From Costus lasius (taxonomy: Eukaryota; Streptophyta; Magnoliopsida; Zingiberales; Costaceae): DNA of 64,000 bases. Location: NCBI GenBank assembly GCA_027563935.2, contig CM050450.1, positions 93,804,439-93,868,438 on the forward strand, in the 5' to 3' direction. This document shows, in pieces, positions 10,466 through 21,067 of this stretch. The translations under genes and the position numbers were made by a program. The notes below the pieces were generated by a model. It was not told the DNA's origin, did no database searches, and saw nothing but the letters and a program-made list of their open reading frames with translations. Every line of letters starts with the position of its first letter. The first letter of the stretch is position 1.

Positions 10466-12190
10466 TGTTGGGGTATTCCCTTAAGGCTAATGTTTGAGGC
10501 CTATGGGAATGTATTTGTATCATGTAATAAACTGTTATGTTTATAAAGGCATGGTTGTTATTCAGTTAGCTACATTGTCTGCTGCAATATATGTTCTTCT
10601 GAATAATGTCTCAAAGCTGTTCAGCTCGGCTGACATGCTATTATGTCCTTAGTCGATATATCTTGGTGAACATGAGACAGCCTTGATATGATTGAGACTA
10701 ATATGTGTTCTAATCTTATAGGATGCTTCGAGCATGGAATAAGATGTAGACTCATGGGTACATTGGATGTACTGGACAGACCCTACTAGGATGTTCAATT
10801 GTTTGTCACAATGTGAATATTCCTTGATTAAGACAAGTGGCACATTTCCTCTGACTTGAGATCACTTGTGTTTTCTGAATGATGATTGTCATTGTTTTGA
10901 GATGGTTCAATATCATTTGAAAGATAATGATTATAGACTATCTTGGATGGTGAGCTTGAGTCAGGTTAGAGCACTAGTGATAGACATAGGATTGCCGTCT
11001 CCTTGTTTAAGGAGTGTGATGTTCTAAAGGGGCCCCCTGGATGAGATGATTGAGAAAGTGTATGGCCATACCCAGGTGACAGTGTTCATCTGTTCTAATC
11101 ATGCTCATCATATTGGAGTTGCGAGCTTGACAGGCTTGTCCAATAAGAACATCCAGTGGCAAAGGAAATATGCATGCCTTGTGAAATGATTCACACTTGT
11201 GCTGTGGTTTGGGTGTAGTCTTGGAAGACTCTTTCCTTTCTATCGGGAGACAGTGATGTGTTGCTAGATACCCCTCACTGATCGTGATAATGAGAATTAT
11301 CGTTACCGACATTTAAAGGAAACCCTCAGGGTCGCACAATTTGATGATATGGCTTACTTAAGTCAGATCTTGTGGACTGAATTGTTTGGGTTCAGTTTAA
11401 AGGGATTTAATCTCTGATTGTGAGTGAGATCTGGTCTGATCATGTTTGATTGATTAGGGCTTAAGATCGGTAAGCTTCGATCGAGAGAATAGATGCCAGA
11501 TCGGTCAGATCAGGGGCATCGAGGAGATCGACGGTTAGATCGGGAACCTTAGGGTTTATTTAAGATCTAGACTAGATCATTGGCTTGATTGGTTCTTAAA
11601 CCGAACCAAAGTGAACCGGCTCACTTGATGAGCGCATGGTTCAAGGGGAGAGGAGTTGGCGACAAGTTCACTTGGCGTGAACGTTGGGGTGAGGAGTGGT
11701 TACTATTTTTAGTAACCATGATCTCCACTTGGAGAGAGCGCTCATCCAAAATAGAGTATACCCTATTTTCGCCAACACAATTAATTTCCTCTCGCCCATA
11801 TTCCTCTCGACTCTCGTGAGTGTGGCGACGCTTGAAGGATTGAGGAGGATTCGGCCAAGAGAAAAGATCTCCATCCCTTTCTCATTCGATCAAGGATTCT
11901 TTGAAGCCTTGCTAGCACAAGGAGCGACAAAGAGTTTGCCATCATCCTCTTGTGTGCGGGACTTTGGAGAAGTGGCACTTGCGACTTTAGCTTCCAAGGC
12001 AACACCTACTCCATGGCGATGGTATGATCATTTTGCATCATCTTTGATAATCTTATATCGAGTTGATCTTTTAACATGCAAGTCGATTCTATAACCCTAG
12101 TTTCCGCAAGTCAAAATTTTATGCGCCATCACTTTAGGGTTTTTGCTCCCCCTAGAAGGGGACCCCCCTTAGACTAAAGGGGTAACTTCA
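10466..12190 (+). repeat. Copia A 3' LTR
   Basis: 1,725 bp, with seven substitutions against the 5' LTR and no length change. It is followed by GTCAT (12191-12195), the second TSD copy. The hairpin lies at 11286-11301 and is identical to that in the 5' LTR. Confidence 0.95.
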
Positions 12191-12421
12191 GTCATACATC
12201 CAAAACACATCGTCTTTCAATCCAAGGATTTCTAAAGCTCTAATATCAGTGTATTTTGTTTTGACGATGCATCGAGTAAGCAGCGTGTTATATCTCTGTT
12301 CATGCTCCTCATCCCTATACACGATACCAAAGGGATTCGGTGGTGGCATCTGAGTTTTAGCAGGGGCTTTTTCTTTCTTCTTTGATTCCAACTTTTTGGT
12401 AGGTGTCATATTGTAGTGCAA
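12191..12421 (-). pseudogene. ATHILA ORF-1-like frame, N-terminal segment
   Basis: The minus strand from the ATG at 12421 (or the in-frame ATG at 12409) runs 77 codons to copia A's insertion point and continues in the same phase at 3010. The first 25 residues are lysine-rich (KKLESKKKEKAPAK), compatible with a basic or nuclear-targeting N-terminus. The rest (YTDIRALEILGLKDDVFWMY) leads into the ATHILA ORF-1-like body. The function of the family is unknown. Confidence 0.78.
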
Positions 12422-13442
12422 AAAGAAATAAGGAACAACAGGGGAAACTTTGAGGAACTGGCGTTACCAAAATTGTGCAGCTAGAAAATAGCCTGGGTTT
12501 GAAGCTTAGAATCTGGATTTCTGAGTTGAGATAGAGCTTCAGATCCTTTTGGAATGTGATTTCCTTTCTCCCCCGAAGATTTCTGAGCCTGGAAACAAAT
12601 CAATCGTCGCTCGGAAGAGAAGAATCAAAAGAGGTGAAAACTCGGCGGAAAACAATGCAGTGACCTAGAAATAATCGTGATCGAGCTCGAAATCGTCATG
12701 ATTTTTGCTTGGAATTGGATGAAAGTTGAGAGGAAAGATCACATGAAGTTTTGGGAAGCGAATGCTTGAGGAAAAACAGAAAGTCGGCGTGAAATCGGGA
12801 GAAGAAACCCTAAGAACAGTGCGCCAAACCCTAAATACGGCACGTGAATACGTGGGGTCGGGTGTGAAATACGGTACTATATGGTGAATACAGCTGTGCA
12901 GTAATTTTGCTATAGGTTTTGTACATGAAAATGCGGAAGAATACGGTACTGTGTGAAAATACGGTACCGTCGTATTTCAAAAAATTTTCTGTTAAAAATT
13001 TCTCACAATTACGGTACCGTGTAAGAATCCACGGCAGTGCCGTAAAATCAAAAAAAACTTTTTGTTCATAAATGGCCAAAACTACGGTACCGTGAAAGAG
13101 TTACTTAAAAATACGGTACCGCAGTATAATGTTAGAATCTTTCTGTTTAAATCCGGCCAAAAATACGGTACCGTGCAAGCGACTACGATACTGCCGTAAA
13201 ACCAAAAAAAAAATGCTGTTCAAAAATGTTCAGAAATATGGTACCGTGAGAGTTTGTCGAGAAAATACGGTACTACAATATTTTATAAACTAAATTCAAA
13301 AAAATCTCAAAAAATCGCTAAAAAATTAGAGAAGGAAGGATTAACTCTAAACAAAGTAAACTAAGCAAAAAAAAACCAAAATCAAAGAAAAAGAAAAAGT
13401 TTTGCTTGGGTTGCCTCCCAAGAAGCGCTAATTTAATGGTCT
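12422..13442 (-). other. Athila pol-to-ORF spacer with palindromic repeats
   Basis: About 1 kb without convincing coding capacity separates the pol stop from the ORF start. The stretch 12830-13290 is AT-rich and studded with TACGGTACCGT-type palindromes: near-exact copies at 12961-12970, 13011-13020, 13084-13093, 13113-13122, 13165-13174 and 13238-13247, plus decayed ones. Near the pol end, GGGTTGCCTCCCAAGAAGCG (about 13409-13428) reads on the minus strand as a purine-rich GGGAGGCAACCC stretch of the kind seen just after pol in Athila elements. Confidence 0.6.
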
Positions 13443-13680
13443 TTAGCTTGACCCATCCACATTTGGATTCGTTTGTATCTCATCAAGCAGATAATGTTCC
13501 CCTTCTTCAATTTGTTCTCCATGATAGTAGTGCTTCAATCTTTGTCCATTAACCTTGAACACTCCTTTCTCTTCACTCCATATGTCGACGGCTCCGTGCG
13601 GGTATGTCTTCTTCACCTGAAAAGGCCCAGACCATCGAGACTTCAATTTACCAGGAAAAAGTCTCAATCTAGAATTAAAC
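13443..13680 (-). pseudogene. Athila pol, integrase C-terminus
   Basis: On the minus strand this encodes [20 protein letters not shown] and a tail ending NVDGSS, the typical C-terminal end of Athila integrase. The upstream coding continues at 15385 once solo LTR B and one TAAAC copy are removed, with the phase kept. It belongs to a broken pol. Confidence 0.85.
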
Positions 13681-15379
13681 TGAAAGTTACCCCTTTCATG
13701 AGGGGGGCGAAACCCTAATAGGAGGCGCATGTAAACTTTGATAGCGGAAGCAAGGATTTTAGGGTTTCATAAGATCGCATATAGTTCATATGATCAACTT
13801 GTATAAAAACTTGCAAAGATCGACAAGTGATCTTACCAACGCCATTAGATTGGATGGCGGCTTGGAAATGAGAGAATGAAATGGTTCTCCTCCAAAGATG
13901 ACGCACACAAGATGATGGATCGGCTACTTCTTGTTGCTCCTTGTGCTAGCAAGGATCTCCAAGTCTCCTGATCACGTTGAGGGGATTTAGATGATCTCCT
14001 TTCTTGGCTAAAACTTTCTCCAAAGCGTGAAGAAGTTCTCCCACGAGAGAAGAGGCGACGAGAGGTGAAGCAGCGAGAGAGGGCGTAACTCTCTCGAACG
14101 TGTAGTGCGTTACCTTATTTTGGAAAACCAAAAATAGTAACCGCCTAACGTTCATGCCTTCATGCATTCATGGGTTTACCCCAACGCATTTTGCTCTCTC
14201 CCTTGAACCATGCGCTCACGCAATGAGCTGGTTCAATGTCGGTTTGGTTCAAAGACCAATTAACCCAAGCCATATGGTCTAGATCACAATAAACCCTAAA
14301 GGTTCAAGATCTAACCGTTCATCTCTTGATGCTCCTGATCTCACCGATCTAGCATCCAATCTCTCAATCGAAGCTTACCGATCTCAAGCCCTAATCAATC
14401 AAACATGATCAGACCAGATCTCACTTACAATCAGAGTTTAAATCCCTTTAAACTGAACCCAAACAATTCAGTCCACACGATCTGACTTAAGTAAGCCATA
14501 TCATCAAATTGTGCGACCCTAAGGGTTTCCTTTAAATGTCGGTAATGATAACTTACGTTATCACGATCAGTGAGGGGTATCTAGCAACACATCACTGTCT
14601 CCCGATATAAAGGAAAGAGTCTTCCAAGACTACACCCAAACCACAGCACAAGTGTGAATCCACTTCACTAGGCATACATGTTTCCTTTGCCACTAGATGT
14701 TCTTATTGGACAAGCGTGTCAAGCCTGTAGCTCCAATATGATGAGCATGATTAGATCAGATGAACATAGTCACCTGGGTATGGCCATACACTTTCTCAAT
14801 CATCTCATCCAGGGGGGCCCCTTTAGAACATCACACTCCAATCAAGGAGACGGCAATCCTATATCTATCACTAGTGCCCTAACATGACTCATGATCATTA
14901 TCCAAGATAGTCTATAACCATTATGTTTCAAATGATATTGAACTACCTCAAAACAATGACAATCATCATTTAGAAACACAAGTGATCTCAAGTCAGAGGA
15001 CATGTGCCACTTGTTGCAAACAAGGATTATTCACATTGTGACAAGCAATGGAATATCCTAGTAGGGTCTGTCCAGTACATCCAATGTACCCATGAGTCTA
15101 CATCTTATTCCATGCTCGAAGCATCCTATAAGATTAGAACACATATTAGTCTCAATCATATCAAGGCTGTCTCATATTCACCAAGATATCTCGACTAAGG
15201 ACATATAGCATGTCAGCCTAGCTGAACAGCTTTGAGACATTATTCAGAAGCACACTTATTGCAGCAGACAATGTAACAAACTGAATAACAACCATTGCCT
15301 TTATAAACATAAGAGTTTATACATGATACTGAAAGAATCCCAAGGCCTCAAACATTAGCCTTAAGGGCATACCCCAACA
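13681..15379 (-). mobile_element. Copia B: solo LTR (1,699 bp)
   Basis: It is the same family as the other copia LTRs here, in minus orientation (TGAAAGTTACCCC...CATACCCCAACA on the plus strand). The TSD is TAAAC at 13676-13680 and 15380-15384. No internal sequence or primer site is present, so this is a solo LTR made by LTR-LTR recombination. The GNRA hairpin lies at 14547-14562, and the antisense 64-codon frame is kept (15004-15198, plus). Confidence 0.93.
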
Positions 15380-16136
15380 TAAACAAGAGAACGAAGTCAC
15401 CTGGTTGAAAATCTTTTCTGAGTATGTGCCGATCATGCCATCTCTTGGTTCTCTCCTTGTAGATTTTTGCATTTTCAAGCAGAGAGTCTAATTTCTTCAA
15501 GTTCACTCAATTGCAGTTTCCTCTTTTCACTTGCACTCTTCAAGTCAAAATTTAGTGCTCTAATCGCCCAGAATGCTTTATGCTCGAGTTCTACAGGAAG
15601 GTGACATGACTTGCCATAAATCAATTGAAATGTTTGGGGATGATAAGGTGTTGCGACCCTATGATTCACCCCATATTTTCTAAGTAAAGCTGAAAACTTG
15701 TGTTCAATAAAGTGGGATCCTCCATCACTGATCACCACTCACGGTACTCCAAATCGTGGGAAGATAACTCTTTTAAACAATTTCACCACAACTTTAGAGT
15801 CATTAGTAGGAGATGCAATGGCTTCTACCCACTTGGAAACATAATCTACCGCCACGAGTATATAATTATTTCCTCCAGATGATGGAAAAGGTCCCATGAA
15901 ATCAATACCCCAAACATCAAAAATCTCAATCTCAAGTATGGTGGACAATGGCATTTCATTCCTTTTATTTATGTTCCACATCCTTTGACAATTATCACAA
16001 GACATTATAAAATTTCTTGCATCCTTAAACAATGTGGGCCAATAAAATCCAGATTGTAATACCTTAAAAACTATCTTCTCAGTACTAGCATGCCCTCCGT
16101 ATGATGATCCATGGCATTGTGATAATATGTCTTTTG
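15380..16136 (-). pseudogene. Athila pol, integrase zinc finger and core (degenerate)
   Basis: The minus strand from 16136 shows an HHCC finger (HGSSYGGH, then CDNC), [13 protein letters not shown] with the first catalytic Asp, and [10 protein letters not shown] with the second. Three lesions are visible: a TGA at 15737-15739 where an Arg (CGA) codon is expected between VP and VV; an in-frame gap near 15632 joining HPQT directly to FQLIYGK, which removes the segment that should hold the catalytic Glu; and an apparent 2-base loss near 15477 that shifts the frame before the [11 protein letters not shown] stretch. The chain is cut at 16136 by copia C. Confidence 0.85.
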
Positions 16137-17831
16137 TGAAAGTCCCCTAAACAAGGGGGGGGGGGGCGAAACCCTACTGGGGCATATGGAGGTTTTAAAG
16201 CAGCGGAATGGATTTCTAGAGATCGATTGCATGAGATATGATCAACTACAAAAACCCCGATTGCAAATATAAAAAGGATCATACCATCGCCATCCTTTGG
16301 ATGGTGCCTTGGAAGCAAAGATCGAAAGGGATCTTCTCCAAAAGTGACGCACACAAGGTGATGCCGCCTACTCTTTGTTGATCCTTGTGCTAGCAAGGTT
16401 CTTCAAAGGTCTTTGTCGTATGAAAGGGAAGAGAAGATTTTCCTTGCTTGGCGAGACCTCTCCCTTGTCGTCAAGAAAACTCTACCACACGAATGTGTCA
16501 AGAACCAAAAGCCAACAGGCGACAAGAGGGCGAGAGGGAGGCGTGAAGAGAGGCGATGTGAGATGTGGTCACGTAAGTGACATGCTATCTAAAAATAGCA
16601 AAACCACTTCTCATCATGAAATGCGCTCATGAACAAATCGCAAATCTCTTCTCCCATGAACCATGCGCTCACTTGATGAGCTGGTTCAATTTGGTTTGGT
16701 TCAAAGACCAATTAACCCAAGCCATTTGGTCTAGATCACAATAAACCCTAAAGGTTCAAGATCTAACCGTTCATCTCTTGATTCTCTTGATCTCACCGAT
16801 CTAGCATCCATTCTCTCAATCAAAGCTTACCGATCTTAAGCCCTAATCAATCAAACATGATCAGACCAGATCTCACTTACAATCAGAGATTAAATCCCTT
16901 TAAACTGAATCCAAACAATTCAGTCCACACGATCTGACTTAAGTAAGCCATATCATCAAATTGTGCGACCCTAAGGGTTTCCTTTAAATGTCGGTAACGA
17001 TAACTTACGTTATCACGATCAGTGAGGGGTATCTAGCAACACATCACTGTCTCCCGATATAAAGGAAAGAGTCTTCCAAGACTACACCCAAACCACAGCA
17101 CAAGTGTGAATCCACTTCACTAGGCATACAAGTTTCCTTTGCCACTTGATGTTCTTATTGGACAAGCGTGTCAAGCCTGTAGCTCCAATATGATGAGCAT
17201 GATTAGATCAGATGAACATAGTCACCTGGGTATGGCCATACACTTTCTCAATCATCTCATTCAGGGGGGCCCCTTTAGAACATCACACTCCAATTAAGGA
17301 GACGGCAATCCTATATCTATCACTAGTGCCCTAACATGACTCATGATCATTATCCAAGATAGTCTATAACCATTATGTTTCAAATGATATTGAACTACCT
17401 CAAAACAATGACAATCATCAATTAGAAACACAAGTGATCTCAAGTCAGAGGACATGTGCCACTTGTTGCAAACAAGGATTATTCACATTGTGACAAGCAA
17501 TTGAATATCCTAGTAGGGTCTGTCCAGTACATCCAATGCACCCATGAGTCTACATCTTATTCCATGCTCGAAGCATCCTATAAGATTAGAACACATATTA
17601 GTCTCAATCATATCAAGGCTGTCTCATGTTCACCAAGATATCTCGACTAAGGACATATAGCATGTCAGCCTAGCTGAACAGCATTGAGACATTATTCAGA
17701 AGCACACTTATTGCAGCAGACAATGTAACAACCTGAACAACAACCATTGCCTTTATAAACATAAAAGTTTATACATGATACTGAAAGAATCCCAAGGCCT
17801 CAAACATTAGCCTTAAGGGCATACCCCAACA
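16137..17831 (-). repeat. Copia C 3' LTR
   Basis: 1,695 bp. It starts on the plus strand TGAAAGTCCCCTAAAC, followed by a long G run (about 16156-16168), and ends CATACCCCAACA directly before the tract at 17832. The hairpin lies at 16999-17014. Confidence 0.92.
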
Positions 17832-17851
17832 ATCTCCCACTTGCACTTAAT

Positions 17852-20688
17852 CTAATGGTTGAGAAATCTCAAACCCATATTATTACAGTGCTTCTCATGC
17901 TTCTGCTGCGCCAGAGGCTTGGTAAGCGGGTCAGCCAGATTGTCATCTGTATGAACCTTGCAGATTCTGATCTCACCACGATCAATGATCTCCCGGATCA
18001 AGTGAAACCGTCTCTGTATGTGCTTGGACTTCTGGTGTGACCGTGGTTCCTTTGCTTGTGCGATTGCTCCAGTGTTATCACAGAAGATAACCAAAGGATC
18101 AGCACTCGAAGGAACAACACCAAGTTCCTGAACGAACTTGCGAATCCACACTGCCTCCTTGGATGCTTCCGAGGCTGTAACATACTCGGCTTCTGTTGTG
18201 GAATCAGCAACGATAGACTGTTTGAAACTCTTCCACACCACTGCTCCTCCATTCAAGCTAAAAACATAGCCTGATTGCGATCGGAAATCATCCTGGTCAG
18301 ATTGGAACGAAGCGTCAGTATATCCTTCAATACTGAGTTCTTCCTGACCTCCATATATCAAGAACATATCTTTGGTCCTCCGCAGATATTTCAAAATGTT
18401 CTTGACCGCAATCCAGTGTGCCTTACCTGGATTACTTTGGAATCGACTGGTCACGCTTAACCCGTAAGCGACGTCTGGGCGAGTACACAACATCGCATAC
18501 ATAATGGACCCAATAGCCGAAGCATAAGGCGTCTTGTCCATTTCATCTTTCTCAGTCTGTGTTTGTGGACACTGACTCTTTGAAAGATTCAGACCATGTC
18601 TGACTGGAAGATATCCACTTTTAGAATTCTCTAAATGGAATCTCTCCAGGACTTTATCGATGTAAGTACTCTGGCACAGCCCGAGAAGTCTCTTTGATCT
18701 ATCTCTGTAGATCTTCACACCTAATACATAGGCTGCTTCTCCTAGATCTTTCATCTGGAAACATTTTCTTAACCATGCTTTAACAGCATGCAGTTCAGGA
18801 ATATCGTTTCCAATGATCAAGATATCATCGACGTAGAGGACTAGGAAAGTAATCACGCTCCCACTAAACCTCTTATATACACACGGGTCGTCTTCATTCT
18901 TGATGAAACCAAATTCACATATTGATTCATCAAAACGAATATTCCAGCTTCTTGATGCTTGTTTAAGTCCATAAATGGACCTCTTTAACTTGCATATTTT
19001 ATGACGATCTGATGGATTAGTGAAACCTTCAGGTTGTGTCATATACACATCCTCATCCAGTTTTCCATTAAGGAAAGCGGTCTTCACATCCATTTGCCAG
19101 ATCTCATAATCGTAATACTTTGCTATCGCGAAAAGAATCCGAATAGACTTGAACATAGCTACAGGAGAGAAAGTTTCATCATAATCTATCCCGTAGATTT
19201 GTTTGAAACCTTTCGCAACTAGCCTGCCTTTATAGGTAACCACTTTACCATCCATGTCAATCTTCTTCTTGAAGATCCATTTACAGCCTATAGGGATTAC
19301 TCCCAGAGGCGGATCAACCAAATCCCAGACTTGATTATCTGACATGGAGTCCATCTCGGCTCGCATAGCTTCAAGCCATCTAGCTGAGTCCGGTCCACTG
19401 ACCGCATCCGCATAAGTGAGGGGTTCATCATGATCAATGATGTAGACTCCGTCATAGCGCTCAGGCTGTCGACGGATCCTTCCCGATCTACGCGGTTTCC
19501 GTGATATCTGAGCCTCAGGTTGTTCAATAACCTGTTCTACCGGCTCAGGCTCATCCAACTGTGCTTGACTACTTTGTCCTTCCTCTGGATTCTCATCCAG
19601 TTTTATTTCTCTCCCACTGGCCTCTTGCAGAAGGAACTCCTTCTCAAGAAAAATGGCCGTCCGAGCAACAAATACCTTGTTCTCTTTGGGATCGTAGAAA
19701 TAATAACCCTTAGTTTCCTTAGGGTAACTGACAAAGATACATTTCTCAGATCTGCTCTCTAGTTTCCCAGAGGCAAGCTTTTTGACATAAGCCTCGCAAC
19801 CCCAGATCTTAATAAATGTCAAGCTCGGCTGTTTCCCATACCATAACTCATATGGAGTCTTTGAAACTGCCTTGGATGGCACTCGGTTTAGTACTTTTGC
19901 AGCTGTTTCCAGTGCAAATCCCCAAAAGGAGTAAGGTAGAGTAGCCTGACTCATCATAGAACGTACCATATCCAGTAAGGTTCTATTTCTCCTCTCGGAC
20001 ACACCATTCCATTGCGGTGTTCCTGGCGGAGTGAGCTGTGAGATAATCCCACACTCCTTCAGATAGTCAGTAAACTCTCGACTTAGGTATTCTCCACCTC
20101 GATCTGAGCGAAGTGCCTTGATATTTCGGCCTAGCTGATTCTGTACTTCATTTTTGAACTCTTTGAACTTGTCAAAAGATTCACTTTTATGTCTCATTAG
20201 ATAGACATACCCGTATCTACTGAAATCATCAGTAAAGGTAATGAAGTATGAATAGCCACCTCTGGCATGTTTACTAAATGGCCCACACACATCACTGTGT
20301 ATAAGGTCAAGTAAACCTGAAGCCCTTTGACCTTTATGAGGAAAAGGAGACTTCGTCATTTTACCCATTAAACAAGCTTTGCATGTATCAATCTCCTCAT
20401 AGGAGAATGATCCCAGCAGTCCATGGTCATGCAACCGCTTAATGCGTTTCTTGTTTATATGGCCTAAACGACTATGCCATAACAAGGTGCTGTCATCAGC
20501 ATACTTGGCTTTCTTATTATCAAAATTTTGTATAGAACATTCCATGTCCAACATGAATAATCCATTGTTAATTGACCCAGTAGCATAAACAATATTATCA
20601 TAAGAAAGAACACACTTTGAAATATTGCATTCAAAGGAAAATCCTTTCCTGACAAGAGCAGGAATAGAGATAATATTTTTGGTAATGC
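17852..20688 (-). CDS. Copia C pol fragment (protease end to RNase H), open
   Basis: The frame is open from the insertion point at 20688 (just before ITKNIISIPALV) to the stop at 17852, about 945 codons, with no internal stop. It holds the integrase HHCC finger and catalytic motifs, the reverse transcriptase with QMDVKTAFLNG and YVDD, and RNase H ending MGLRFLNH. The extra residues reading into D's LTR are chance. With gag missing here it cannot be judged whole; the fragment looks intact but is separated from its start by D and everything nested in it. Confidence 0.88.
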
Positions 20689-21067
20689 TGAAAGTCCCCT
20701 TCAAGGGGGAGCGAAACCCTAATTGGTGGCGCATTTTTTTTTATTTTGCAACGGAAGCAAGGGTTTCAAAGGATCTCATGTGATATTCATATGATCAACT
20801 TGAAATGACTTGCAAAGAGATGCGAGTGATCTTACTATAGCCATGAATAAGGAGGCGGCTTGGAAGAGAAAGAATCAAATGCTTCTTCTCCAAAGGTACC
20901 GCACACAAGAAGAGAGATGGCTTCTTCTTGTTGATCTTTGTGCTAGCAAAGATCTTCAAGTATCCTTGTCGAATGGAAGGGATGAGAGATGAGATGCTTG
21001 CTTCGCCGAGAGCTCCTCTCTTCGTCCACCTCTTCTCTACACGAACGTGCAAGAAGCCAAGTGAAGT
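20689..21067 (-). repeat. Copia D 3' LTR, left piece
   Basis: It starts TGAAAGTCCCCTTCAAGG on the plus strand and breaks at the Ty3 insertion. The last five bases GAAGT are the TSD, repeated at 32044-32048. Confidence 0.92.

Larger units (their letters stand above)
3016..12190 (+). mobile_element. Copia A: full-length Ty1/copia element (9,175 bp)
   Basis: Two 1,725-bp LTRs (TGTTGGGG...CTTCA) flank a 5,725-bp interior with a tRNA-Met primer site, a 1.8-kb leader, one gag-pol frame and a polypurine tract. The TSD is GTCAT at 3011-3015 and 12191-12195, so the ends are certain. A line-by-line LTR comparison gives seven substitutions and no length difference (about 0.4%). With the rice LTR rate often used for plants (1.3e-8 per site per year), that is of the order of 0.15 million years; the rate here is unknown. 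It is inserted into the Athila ORF. The polyprotein resembles TNT1-94-like plant copia elements; the finer lineage is not assigned. Confidence 0.95.
1..16136 (-). mobile_element. Athila-type Ty3 retrotransposon, 3' half, host of the nest
   Basis: This is the oldest layer visible. Read on the minus strand it gives integrase (16136-15380, then 13680-13443), a roughly 1-kb AT-rich spacer, and an ATHILA ORF-1-like frame that leaves the window at position 1. Removing the solo Ty3 LTR (452-2793), copia A (3016-12190) and solo copia LTR B (13681-15379), together with one copy of each 5-bp TSD, restores contiguous Athila sequence at each joint. The gag-PR-RT part would lie beyond copia C and is not in the window. 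Neither Athila LTR is seen. Family placement rests on integrase and ORF wording typical of plant Athila elements and was not checked by search. Confidence 0.85.
16137..20688 (-). mobile_element. Copia C: 3' portion of a minus-strand copia element
   Basis: The 3' LTR, polypurine tract and pol from the end of the protease onwards are present. The left flank is TTTTG (16132-16136) in the Athila integrase. At 20688 the pol is cut by D's LTR (left flank AATGC, 20684-20688). The rest of C (gag, leader, 5' LTR) is not in the window and is expected beyond position 64000. Confidence 0.88.

Noticed and set aside
15475..16032. Two separate small genes
   Set aside because: They are one Athila integrase split by a TGA at 15737-15739 and further damaged downstream.
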